DNA from: Piezodorus guildinii
Taxonomy: Eukaryota; Arthropoda; Insecta; Hemiptera; Pentatomidae
DNA length: 64,000 nt
Assembly: GCA_023052935.1 (NCBI GenBank)
Contig: CM041294.1
Coordinates: 41,687,236 to 41,751,235 of the forward strand
Direction: 5' to 3'
Each line of letters opens with the position of its first letter. The first letter of the stretch is position 1. A program made the translations under genes and the position numbers. Shown piece after piece: positions 1-10,718 of this stretch. Under the pieces are notes generated by a model. That model did not search any database, was not told the DNA's origin, and saw nothing but the letters and a program-made list of their open reading frames with translations.

Positions 1-1246
1 TGATATAGCTACTTTCCTATCACCTGGAAAACTTCCAAAACTATAGTAATAAAAAAACCGAATAAAGACCATAGTAATGTTTCGAACTACAGACCTATGT
101 CTACTAAATATACTTTCTAAAATTCTGGAGAAACTAATTCTCAAAAGAATTAACAAGCACATTAGAGTAAAGAAACTCCTAATAGATGAACAATTTGGTT
201 TTAGAAATCACCACTGCACTATTGACCAATTAGCACGACTTACTGACTTCATCACAAAAGCCTTTAACGAACGCAAACATACCGGCATGCTCCTTCTAGA
301 CCTCGAAAAAGCATTTGATACCATTTGGCACTCCGGGCTCATATACAAATTAATCTCATTCAACTTCCCACCATACCTGATTCACATCATTCACTCCTAT
401 TTAACAAATAGACAGTTTTATATTCAAGTTGGCACATCTACTTCCGACATCCTCCCCATCTCAGCGGGTCTTCCTCAAGGCTCTTGCCTATCTCCAATCC
501 TATTTAATTTATTCATTTCTGACTTACCAGCCCATCCATTTGTGACGAGGTCATTATACGCTGATGATACAGCATTGTATACCTCATCATATCGCATCGA
601 TACAATAGTGAATCGCCTTCAACAATATTTTAAAAAATTTCACAAATATTGCATAAAATGGAAATTGAAAATTAATCCCACCAAATCCGAAGCGATTCTT
701 TTCACTAAACGTCGCCCACAAATCAACCACCAAATCAAGATAAATTCAGCTCTCATCCCTTGGTCAAAATCCGTACAGTACCTAGGCATAACATTAGACA
801 AATCTCTTACATTCACAGACCATATCAATAGAAAAATCGATAAAGCCAAAAAATTAATATTTAAAATGTTCCCATACTTCAACAAAAAATCCCATTTGAG
901 CTCTCATAACAAATTAATAATATACAAATCAGTTATTCGCCCGTTAATCACATACGCCTCGCCAGTCTGGAGCTCAACCTGCTTGACTAACTACCAAAAA
1001 CTTGAAAGAATTCAAAATCTATCAATGCGGATAATTAACAACTACCCCCGCTACACTAAAATATCATCTATGCTCCAGGACTTACAGCTTCCAACAATTA
1101 AACATTTTGTCCATACTCAAACAGCTTCTTACTTCAGTAAAACACCAGTCTCCAAAAATCCTTTAATAAAGGAAATCGGTAACTATAATAAAGCATCTCT
1201 AAAACGCTACACTCATAAAAGAACTAAACATGTGTTGCTAACTTAA
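1..1246 (+). pseudogene. Jockey-type non-LTR reverse transcriptase, frameshifted, 5' part outside window
   Basis: This is the reverse transcriptase domain and C-terminal region of a non-LTR retrotransposon. Visible blocks in order are an SNYRP-like motif (about 80-96), DEQFGFR, LLLDLEKAFD (first catalytic Asp), LPQGSCLSPILFNLFISD, the catalytic YADDTALY box (about 557-580) and WKLKINPTKSE, followed by the thumb and tail region LITYASPVWSS. The SNYRP motif is in a different frame from the rest, so there is a frame break near 100-106. The ATG at 77 is therefore not a real start. The upstream endonuclease and ORF1 would lie outside the window. The element is defective as read. Family placement (Jockey clade) is by motif recognition. 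Confidence 0.9.
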
Positions 1247-1530
1247 ACTAGTTTATCTTAATTTCTAATTTTATATTATCAATTGTGTTATCTGTTTTGT
1301 TTTTTTTTGTTTTTTTTATATGTAGGTTTTTTATTTAGTTTTTCCTACCATAGTTAATATCAATTTAATTTTACCACTAATTATAGATAGATAATTAGAT
1401 TATAACTACCAAATGAACCAAACATTTGATGATTGTAAGGATGTCTCATCCGAAATCATTTATAAATTTTTTGTCAATATGTAAAAATGTAAATAAAGTT
1501 TATTTTCTCTTTCTTCTTCTTTCTCTATAT
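1247..1530 (+). mobile_element. 3' untranslated tail of the Jockey-type element
   Basis: This is AT-rich sequence after the reverse transcriptase stop. It ends in an AATAAA-containing tail (near 1490) and a T/C-rich stretch. The same tail, including the phrase around ATGTCTCATCCGAAATCATT, recurs at 6999-7060 next to the truncated second copy, which supports it as the element's own 3' end. Confidence 0.75.
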
Positions 1531-1899
1531 CACCCATTTTGATCTATTACATGTTGCCATCTTTCAGTTAATATTTTTAATTCTAATTGACTAATTCTAT
1601 TTAACTTTAATTAACTTCTCAGATTTTTGCGCAATGAACTTTACGCAATTTGCAGTCCTCGGGCGAATTAAAGTGTTAACCGTTAAGAGAGTTTTGAAGG
1701 GACCGAAATAAGTGAAAATCTTTTGGGGCAAGATATGATGAATAAAGTGGGCTAGAGACCACATCCCAGCCAAATTTCAATAATTCCTGCCATGTAGGAC
1801 TACAACCGCTGCCTTTAATGTTCCTGAGTGTACTGCAGAATTAATGGTCAGGTTGAGTGGGAGGAGCTCTAAATAAAGGACACCTTTCCAATCTCATCA

Positions 1900-2300
1900 A
1901 ATGCATAGCTTAATTTTTTTTAGAGGTAATCCTGCTTTAAGAGTCTTAGTCCGCTGGTCTCTTACTCCAGGACTTTTTCTTCACAATATATCATACAGGA
2001 CGCACTCTTCATCACTTGTTGTCAACCTCAAGTCCCGGGTTCGAATCCCGCCTGTGGCATATTATGATTTATTTTGTTTTCCAAGCCGTGGAGTGACCCT
2101 GGGGTATGGAGACCCTTCTGGGGCACACCCAGCCTCTTAAAATGGGTGCCTAAAAATTAGGAAATACCTGGCGGGTGAGTTTGATCTCGGTTTAATCACC
2201 CATTGCACGGCCGCTGGCTTAGAAACCGTGCGTATCTCTTAATATCACACATTTTACGGAAGATCTAAGGTTTCTGACTCAGGAAACTGGAGTAGTTGGC
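1900..2300 (+). mobile_element. tRNA-derived SINE, family 2, degenerate copy
   Basis: It contains a tRNA B-box-like segment (GGGTTCGAATCCC near 2038) followed by a body shared with the copies at 9.6 kb and 25.6 kb: 'tatggagaccct..ctggggca..cccagcctc', then 'cattgcacggccg'. The left part is poorly conserved, so the left border is approximate. Confidence 0.7.
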
Positions 2301-2577
2301 CTACACTAGAAGCTTAAGAAACCTAATTCGAACTACAAGAAACACTTTGTATGCAATCATTTGTAACCGTATATCTATTACAAACCTCTCTAGGTGTCAA
2401 GTTAGATTATATTACATCTCACTTGTTTGGTTTGTTTTTATCTAGTATATTTATCACTTCTAAACAGCAGAGTTGGCTATTTATAAATATTCTTTTATAT
2501 AAGCGCTAAAGAGCAGGAAAATTAATTAGCAATTTTCACAAAAAATATATCAGAAACCATTTATTACGTAATTTTTT

Positions 2578-3545
2578 ACTTTCACTTACTATATATAGTA
2601 AGAGGAAGTATTGCGATCGTGAAAATTTTCGAATTCCAGTTTTCAACGGAAATACACGTTTTATGGTCCCCTGAGTCCAAATAACCAAGTCCCGCAAAAA
2701 AGATCTGTGTGTGTGTGAGTGTGTCTGTGTGTGTGTGTGTGTGTGTGGTAACTCCCGGGCGAAAACGGTAAGTAATATGAAACTGAAATTTCATATTTAA
2801 GACAACTATATTCCGGAGACGTGACAAAACTTTTTTCATCAAAATGAGCTTACCAGAAGAGGCCTTTATACTATGCATTTTGCACCTTTTTTATAACTTA
2901 TATATAACCCTTATTTATATAAACTATATATATAACCCTTTTTATAACTTTATAACTTTACGGTTCCGACGATTTTATTAAACTCGCTATATCGATGTAA
3001 AATTTAATGGGCTTTAATATCATGTAGGTTTTATTCTGATTAAAATGGTCTGACAGGGCTTAAATGCCGATATTTTCTTCCCCTAAAGTACCTTTAATTT
3101 TGTAGATTCAATAAAAATAATTATATATCTTGTTAACGCTGATGAAAAACAGGTAAATATATAAATTGAATAAATTCGATACCCAACTAAAGGAGAAAAC
3201 AGAAAAAATAATTTGTTAATGCAATTTTTCGTTTTTGAACATAAGAGCAGTAATATACATGTATGATATACCGTTGGAAAGCTAAAGATTTCAGAAAAAA
3301 TATTATCTCATACACAAGCTTTTAAAAGTTAATAGAGAGGGATGAAATGAACATAAAACTAACTGAATATTTTAAATAATAATATAATCGATTTTTTTAT
3401 GAAACACATGTTTCTATATAAATTCAATTTAATTAATTCCTTAATAAGTTCACGTATTTTTATCTCTGTTTTTGAAAATGCTTTCATTGATTTTAACAAT
3501 GGAGGTAAGTGAAAGCCGTGTGTTGCCCGCACCAGATTTTTTTTA
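2578..3545 (+). mobile_element. Family X non-autonomous element, copy 1
   Basis: The copy starts with ACTTTCACTTAC (2578) and ends with the reverse complement-like GTAAGTGAAAGC near 3505, followed by a GTGTGTTGCCCGCACCAG tail. Inside it holds a GT microsatellite, a conserved 'accgttggaaagctaaagat' block and no long ORF. Full or partial copies recur at 3.6, 4.5-5.4, 7.1-7.5, 14.3-15.6, 29.2-30.0 and 55.7-56.6 kb in both orientations. The terminal inverted repeats and lack of coding capacity suggest a MITE-like DNA element. I do not recognise the family. Confidence 0.8.
2706..2748 (+). repeat. (GT)n microsatellite inside family X
   Basis: An imperfect GT run. The same internal position in the copies at 5.2, 29.3 and 55.8 kb also holds a GT or CA run, so it belongs to the element. 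Confidence 0.9.
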
Positions 3546-3594
3546 ATATCATCAGCCAAAAATTAATCTACAATCCGGATTCCGTGATAATTTT

Positions 3595-4140
3595 ACTTTC
3601 ACTTACCTAGATATGAAATATATAGTAAGAGAAAGTATAGCGATCGTGAAAATTTTCGAATTTGAGTTTTCACCGGAACTACACGTTTTAGGGTCCCCTG
3701 AGCGCAATTAACCAAGTCCAGCAAAAAAGTCTGTGTATGTACCATATATATATATATTTGTGTCTGTGAGTGTGTATATGGTCAGCCTAGTTCGAAAATT
3801 TTATATTTTCGGAGCGTAAATACCTGGGATGTTACAGCAACGTTTCTATAAAATCTGCAAACGAGATTATATATAAAGTCAGGTTATACCATGCATTTTG
3901 CCCTTTTTTAGGATTTTCTCAAAAAGGCTTCAACATTTTTATTTAAACTCTCTACATCGATGTAAAATTTAATGTGCTTTAATATAGTTTAGATTTAATT
4001 ATGATTGAAATAGTCTGAAAGGGCTTAAATGCCCGATATTTTGAATTTTCTACTTCTAAAGTACCATTAATTTAGAAGATTTAAAAAAATGAACCATATC
4101 AGCTTATAATCATAAATAAAAAAGCGGCCAAATAGACAAT
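3595..4140 (+). mobile_element. Family X, truncated copy 2
   Basis: It begins with the same ACTTTCACTTACC terminus and the 'gcgatcgtgaaaattttcgaa' block as copy 1. It runs through the TACATCGATGTAAAATTTAATG block and is lost before the 3' terminus. Confidence 0.75.
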
Positions 4141-4158
4141 TTGAACGAATTTTATTTT

Positions 4159-4463
4159 AAACTAGCTGTTGCCCGCGACTTCGTCCACGTCAATTTTTGT
4201 TATTATGATCAATATTTAGAATTTTTAAAAGAATATATTTTAAATTCGTTCTGCGTAAATGATATTTTTAGTTGTTTTTTTCTTCTGGCAGAAGAACATA
4301 CTGATTTTCTCCCGAACCCGATTTTGACAACGCGACATATAGTAGGCCGTGTGAAAAGCAGTCTTCACGCAAATCGATTCCTAAGTTTAAATGTTTTCCC
4401 CTGTGATTTATTTATTGTTACGGCAAAATATAAGAACGGAAAATTAAATTATTTTAAAATTAA
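4159..4463 (+). mobile_element. Left half of a retroelement with the TTGCCCGCGACTTCGTCC motif
   Basis: It starts with 'gctgttgcccgcgacttcgt', a sequence widespread in insect repeat elements. A degenerate reading frame of about 100 residues runs through it. The element is interrupted at about 4463 by family X copy 3. Its right end reappears at 5367-5597. Confidence 0.6.
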
Positions 4464-5358
4464 AAATCTGGTGCGGGCAACACACGACTTTCACTTACCT
4501 CCATTTTTAAAATCAATGAAAGAATTTTCAAAAACAGTTGGAGATAAAAATACGTGAAACTATTAAAGAATTAATTAAATTGAATTTATATAGAAACATG
4601 TGTTTCATTAAAAAATCTATTATATTATCATCTAAAATAATCAGTTAGTTTTATGGTCATTTCATCACTCTCTATTAACTTTTAAAAGCTTGTGTATGAG
4701 ATAATATTTTTTCTAAAATCTTTAGCTTTCCAACGGTATATCAAACATGTATATTACTGCTCTTATGTCCAAAAACGAAAAATTGCATTAAAAAAATATT
4801 TTTTCTGATTTCTCCTTTAGTTGGGTATCGAATTTATTCAATTTATATATTTACCTGTTTTTCATCAGTGGTAGCAAGATAATATAGTTATTTTTATAGA
4901 ATCTACAAAATTAAAGGTACTTTAGGGGAAGAAAATTTTAAATATCGGCATTTAAGCCCTGTCAAACCATTTAATCAGAATGAAATCTACATGATATTAA
5001 AGCCCATTAAATTTTACATCGATATAGCGAGTTTAATCAAAATCGTCGGAATCGTTTTCGAGAAAATCGAAAAAAGGTGCAAAATGCAAACTATAAAGTG
5101 CTTCTTCTGGTAAGCTCATTTTGATGAAAAAAGTTTTGTCACGTATCGGGCGTATAGTCGTCTTAAGTATGAAATTTCAGTTTCATAGGACTTACCGTTT
5201 CCGCCCGGGAGTTACCACACACACACACAGACCTTTTTGCGGGACTTGGTTATTTGGTCTCAGGGGACCCTAAAACATGTATTTCCGTTGAAAACTGGAA
5301 TTCAAAAATTTTCACGATCGCAATACTTTCCCTTACTATATATAGTAAGTGAAAGTAA
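4464..5358 (-). mobile_element. Family X, copy 3, nested insertion
   Basis: This is a near full-length copy in reverse orientation, from 'ctggtgcgggcaacacacga' to 'agtaagtgaaagt'. It is inserted within another repeat, whose halves flank it on both sides. Confidence 0.8.
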
Positions 5359-5366
5359 AAAGTAAA

Positions 5367-5597
5367 TTATTTGGAATCATTGGGATGTGAGATTAATTTC
5401 TCCCGTTTTTTTTTCTTAAGATTTTCCACTGATTCTTCGCTCCTATCGGTCGCAGCGTGATGTTATACTCGTATAGCCTAAAGCCTTCCTCGATAAATGG
5501 ACTACCTAACTCAAAAAGAATTTTTCAATCCGAAAAAGTAGTTCCTGAGATTAGCGCGTTAAAAAAACTCTTCAGCTTTATAATATTAGTATAGATA
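5367..5597 (+). mobile_element. Right half of the interrupted retroelement
   Basis: It contains the phrase from 'tatagcctaaagccttcctc' to 'cctgagattagcgcgtt' and ends 'tattagtatagat'. This is the recurrent 3' end of an insect-wide repeat family that starts with the TTGCCCGCGACTTCG motif seen at 4159. Confidence 0.6.
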
Positions 5598-5599
5598 AA

Positions 5600-6388
5600 A
5601 CGAAATTTTGCCAAATAAAACTAAAAGGCAATACTGGTATCATGTCCTAAATACAACTTGAACTCTCTTTAAAACTAGCCAGTTTGAGCATTTGCTGTTC
5701 CATATATTATTATATATTCTTAATGAATTATATAGGTTTCCTTCTTTTATAATCACAGAAGTGACTCCAATTTCAAATCAGATCAGGCAAACCAGTTTGC
5801 GAAAAGTGAAAAAAAGACAGACAAAAAATAAACCTGTATAATTGAATGGAATTCCGCAGGCAGCAAGAAATTGTTACGCTATGATTGTTTCAGTCTTGAT
5901 AGTAAGTACTTTTAATATAGTATCAGGAAAGATGGATAGGTGTGATTTTGATAACGCCTTATGATAACGATATATATTTTCAAAACAATATTGTCATATA
6001 ATGTAATATTTATTATTAATAAAACATCCTAAAACTAAAACCAAATAAATAAATCATATTAATCATTAAACTTTTTTTTTAATTCGAAAACACAAGTTTA
6101 AAAATCTGGTTCACGTAAAAACTACTTTCATTTGCCTTCAATGTTAAAATAAATTTAAGAACTTTTAAATAAAGCTAAAAGTTTTTTTAAAGATTTACGT
6201 TGAGTTCCAATGAAAACATTTTTGTATATTACATAACCTAACGATAGAAATTATCTTCAACAATCACTTAATTTTGTCCGCTTTTCACAACTTTTATTAT
6301 AATTTGCATCTAAGATGACATTTTTTCCTCAAATATTTTACTTCACGACAGTATATTATACATTACATCTAAATTACTATTCTTTTTT
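5600..6388. other. AT-rich, no feature recognised
   Basis: No coding region or recognisable repeat beyond A/T runs was seen here. Confidence 0.6.
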
Positions 6389-7078
6389 AGCCAAAAAATT
6401 AATATATAAAATGTTCCCATACTTCAACGAAAAATCCCATTTGAGCTCTAGTAACAAATTGACAATATACAAATCAGTTATCCGCCCGTCAATGACATAT
6501 CTCTCGCCAGTCTGGAGCTCAACATACTTGACTTATTATCAACAATTTTAAAGAATTCAAAATCTATCAATGCCGATAATTAACAATTACCCCCACTGCA
6601 CTAAAATATCATATACGCTCCAGGATTTACAGCTTCCAACTGTCAAACAATTTGTCCACACTTATACTTCCAGCTTCATTCTTCTGTAAAACACAAGTCT
6701 CCAAAAATCCATTAATAAAGGAAATCGATAAATACGCGTATAATAAAACTTCACTGAAACTCTACACTCATAAAAGAACTTAACATGTGTTGCTAACTTT
6801 AGCTAGTTTGTTTTAAATTCTAAATTTTATATTTTCAATTATTTTATCCGTTTATTTTTATTATTTTTTTTTATAAGTAGGTTTTTTGTATAATTTTTCT
6901 TACTACCATAGTTAATATCAATTTAATTTTACCACATATTTAGTCATTAGGTTAATAGATTATTAGCCCAACGAACAAAACATTTTGCTGATTCTAAGGA
7001 TGTCTCATCCGAAATCATTTGTAAATAATTTGTCAATTTTTAAATATGTAAATAAAGTTTATTTTCTATAAAAAAAAA
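6389..7078 (+). mobile_element. 5'-truncated Jockey-type copy
   Basis: It matches the element at 844-1510 nearly base for base (the block 'ccaaaaaattaatat..aaaatgttcccatacttcaac', then 'cgccagtctggagctcaac'). It carries several stops and small indels and ends in AATAAAGTTTATTTTCT followed by a short A-rich tail. Truncation at the 5' end and an A-rich 3' end are typical of target-primed reverse transcription. It is not functional. Confidence 0.85.
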
Positions 7079-7089
7079 TAAAACACTAT

Positions 7090-7560
7090 ACTTTTATTCG
7101 GAGGAAAAAACAGAAAAATATGTTTGCTCTTTTCTCTTTTATTGTTTTATCGAATTCGAACATGTATATTTAGCAGTTTTTTATCAATGACAAAAATATA
7201 GAATGTTTAATTGTTTCGGATCTACAAAATTAAAGGTACTCTAAACGAAGTAAATTTTAAATATCAGTATTTAAGCTCTGTCAGTGCTTCTTCAAACAGT
7301 ATGAAACCTACATGATCTTAAAGCTCATTGAATTCTACATCAGTATAGCGAGTTCAATCAAAATGGTAAGAGTCGTTTTTGAGAAAATTGTAAAAAGGTG
7401 CAAAATTCATAGTATAAAGGAGCACTTCTGGTTTGCCATGTAAAAGTTACTTTAATATAGCTGTACAAACACCCTTAAAATATGAAGTTTAAGTTCCAGA
7501 CAAGTTGTCGTTTTCGAGCAAGGCTTACTTCACACAAGCACAGAGTTTTTTGAAAACTAG
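7090..7560 (-). mobile_element. Family X, diverged partial copy
   Basis: It shares, in reverse orientation, the order of blocks seen in copy 3: 'aaattaaaggtac', 'atttaagc', 'aaacctacatgat', 'agcgagttcaatcaaaa', 'aaaaaggtgcaaaat', 'gcacttctgg'. Divergence is higher than in the other copies, so it is older. Neither terminus is clear. Confidence 0.65.
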
Positions 7561-8495
7561 GTCATTTCGACTTCGGAATATATTTGTTATTTAAATGACT
7601 AATGGACGTAATGGGACTCCATAAACAAAGTATTTACCCCTTAGAAATTTTAGATAATTTTTTATTAATCTGATATTGTGAGAAGTGAATGTCTATCATG
7701 TGTCCAAAATGGCTCCAGCGGATGTTTTAATTTTTTCCTATTTAGTCTGAACAAGTAAGATCAAGAAATCCTGCTGGTGCTTTCATACCTCCCAGCAACC
7801 TGAGATTTCGCTGGGTTATGAAAAGTTAGTGCATTATGATCTAATGAAAGTAAGAATGTCAAATATGGCTTCAGCAACAGGCTTTAATAAATGACGTTAT
7901 TGCTGGCTTACATAACTCTAATTGAATTTAGAAATGACTTTCCATAACGGCGTGGATCAAAAACACAGCTACAACTTTCTTGAGTGTAACAAAATTTCCC
8001 TATAATATTTGTCTACGGTTTACATCTCTGAACCTAACCGACATTTCTGATTCCTATTAAAGATTTAGCATTTCTTCTGGTAAAACTTTTTTTTTTTCCT
8101 CCAAGGTAAGCGATCATCAGGAGGACGTGCAACCATTAACCACTAAATTCCCTTGTCAAATATCAAAAGGATTTAAATATGTATCCGGATTCAAGTTGGA
8201 TAAATGAGTTAAATATCGTTGTCCCGTATGTTCAGAAAAATAAAATGTTAAATAAAGGATTTTAAGTTTCATTATAACATGGTGTCTTTTTTATAGCTAA
8301 GCACGGGTTTATAGTTTTTTGTTGGTTTTTTTTTTTTTTTAATAGTGGGACACGTTTCATGTTTTTTGTGTGTACATGTTCTGCCAGGTCAAAAACCCTT
8401 GACGACAGTTTCCAAATAAGAAATTTAATGGAAAATATTTTTCGCTAAAAACTACCGTTTTGGCTACCAAAATTGGTTTGTATGAAAGAAGAAGA
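7561..8495. other. No feature recognised
   Basis: AT-rich sequence with short T runs. No coding potential was seen. Confidence 0.5.
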
Positions 8496-8499
8496 CATG

Positions 8500-8762
8500 G
8501 GGTTACTTGTAGCATGCTGGTTAGCATAACAGCCTTCTATACCAAAGGCTCAAACCCGCAGGTGGCCCTAGGATTTTTTAATGGCTTGGTTATGCCGCCC
8601 TTCGGAGGGGACTTTAAAAGGTGGTCCCGACCCTGTGCAATGTCAGGTACTCTTCCAAGATTCTAATCTAAGTAAACCTGGATAGGCAAAATTTAGGACT
8701 CCCACTGCAGCATCGTCCGATTAGCCATAGCAGCATGAAGTGGACGTTAAATAAATAAACAA
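8500..8762 (+). mobile_element. tRNA-derived SINE, family 1
   Basis: It has a tRNA-like head ('gctggttagcataacagcct', then 'ggctcaaacccgcaggtggc' as a B-box-like segment). The body contains 'cctgtgcaatgtcaggtact' and 'aaacctggataggcaaa', and the 3' end is 'catcgtccgattagccatag' then TTAAATAAATAAAC. Other copies lie at 15.7, 16.0-16.3 (reverse), 57.6-57.9 (reverse) and 60.7 kb (3' part). It is about 260-290 bp and would be transcribed by RNA polymerase III. Confidence 0.85.
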
Positions 8763-9580
8763 AAGTAGACATATATATGAACTATTGTTTTTCCCGGTCC
8801 GGGATAAATCGAGATGTTATTAATAAACACGACTCATTTAAAAATGATAAAACTACATATTTTAATAGATAATTTGTTTCTCCATTGTATTAAGAAAATT
8901 TGGCCAAACAAATTATCTCCATCTTTAACTGTTTGATAGAGAATTTCGGTAAATTTTAACCCAACATTGGAAATAGCGCAATCATCATTGCTATTTATTA
9001 TCTTAGAAATTTGTTAAACTCTACCACTGCTATATTAAAGTTTTCTATCTTAATAGATTGAAAAACTCACCCTCGTCATTTTTTAATTTTTGTTTTTACC
9101 AATTATTTTCTTTTCTTGTGTACATTGTCATTTTTTTAAACATAATTTAATTTAAAAATCGAGTATTGTCAAGTTGAGCAATATTAAAACAGAAATATCT
9201 CAAAATAGACCAAGTAAAAATTATTAAACTTACACAGATTATACCCCTATAATGATAAGTACTATAGGCAGAAATTTATTACCTGAGATTCAACTGATTA
9301 TATTATTACTAATTCGGTTTGGCTCTACGTGGTATGATAAGATGAGGAAGACTCTTGCCAGGCAACGGTATTTGATGTTTTTTTTTATTTATAAAAAAAC
9401 TGAGCCTCAGCCAATAAATATCTGCCAACGGTATCACATCAGTGTATAATGCGTATTAGTTTCGTTAGTTTTTAATCAGTACCATTTCAGATATTCCACT
9501 TTTTGATAAATTGAAAAATAAACAATTACCAATTTTCACGTTTCAGGTCACGTCATCTTTTTAAGTGAATCGTTCCAAAG
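8763..9580. other. AT-rich, no feature recognised
   Basis: Only short chance ORFs and A/T runs were seen. Confidence 0.5.
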
Positions 9581-9865
9581 TGGAGGGATCGGCGTGGTCT
9601 AGTGGATAGAGGATTTATTCTGTTAATTCAGTCGGGGAGAGGGGAGGGGGACGACTCGAGGGTATGGAGACCCTCCTGGGGCAGACCCAGCCTCTAAAAA
9701 GTAGTTACCCAAAAAATTGGAGGAAAACCTGTCGGCTGAACGTGATCACGGCCCTATCACCTCATTGCACGGCCGTTGGCCTAGAAGACAGTACGAATCT
9801 CTATGTGTACTGAGCCTAAGACCCTTCATGGGTTGTAGTGGTACAGGTTTTTTAGGTTCCAAGTG
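9581..9865 (+). mobile_element. tRNA-derived SINE, family 2
   Basis: The head 'gatcggcgtggtctagtgga' is a tRNA A-box region. The body 'tatggagaccctcctggggc', then 'cccagcctc', 'gatcacggccctatc', 'cattgcacggccg', 'agacccttcatgggttgtag' and 'ggtacaggtttttt' matches the reverse copy at 25.6 kb. The B-box region is partly lost here. Confidence 0.8.
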
Positions 9866-10680
9866 GTGTGAACTCAGAGTTTTATTTCAAGAGCTTACCC
9901 AATGTCAATGCAGAGTATTCTATAGCGTAAGACCCTGGTTGAGTTGAAAAAGTTTTGTCTTGTTGGCATGCATTACTTTCTGGTTGGTCAATAAACGTTT
10001 CTGGGTTGGCATCAATAAGATCATTCAATATATTATCTAAACAACCACTTGCCAAGTAAAACCAATAAATAGAACAATGAAACACGGTAAAAGGGTTAGA
10101 TCCTTGTAGGAGGATCGGAGAATGCTACTAACATTCTACATTCATAATCCAAAAATTGTCCCGTAAGTAAGGAGTGTTCCCTCGCTAGTTATTTATTTAT
10201 TATTTTTAGAAATAAGACAGGGAAAGCACAGTTTTTTTTTTCATTCTTATCAGGACCTGTTGGAACGGAAAAAGCGTACTGCGCATGATGTACCTTATTT
10301 TTAAGCCAGTTGTTTAAAGGGCCCGGCATACAATGGATTTAACACCGAGAATTGCAATTTTCTTATATTTATTGCAGACATTTATAAAGTAAGATCTGAT
10401 AAATACACAACTTTATGAAAAAGTTAAATTCTCATTTTATGAACAAATTATAAAGAACTGTATATATACGTCCCAGCAACTAACATGAGTTATTGATAAA
10501 CTGTTGGTTTCACAATATAAAACATAAGCTGTAATTCTTCAAAAAAGAATTTTTTGAAGAACGTTTTTAAATGTTTACAAAATATGAACTAAAGTTTGCT
10601 CATATCATTTGTAACTTCCAACTAAAATCTCTCCTTGTAGAAGAGTAGAAAATTACCTCTTTGTTTCGTTTATCTAACAC
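9866..10680. other. Intergenic region upstream of the TMA16-like gene
   Basis: No gene was recognised. The final ~150 bases should contain the promoter and 5' UTR of the gene starting at 10719, but no clear TATA box or initiator could be assigned. Confidence 0.4.
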
Positions 10681-10718
10681 GTGAAAACCAAGGGATAGGT
10701 TATTTTCAAACAAACACA

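Noticed and set aside
77..1246. Intact reverse transcriptase gene starting at ATG 77
   Set aside because: The conserved SNYRP block just upstream is in a different frame, so the ORF is an internal piece after a frame break, not a complete gene.
4141..4557. 138-residue ORF as a gene
   Set aside because: It spans the junction between a retroelement and an inserted family X copy, so it cannot be a single gene.
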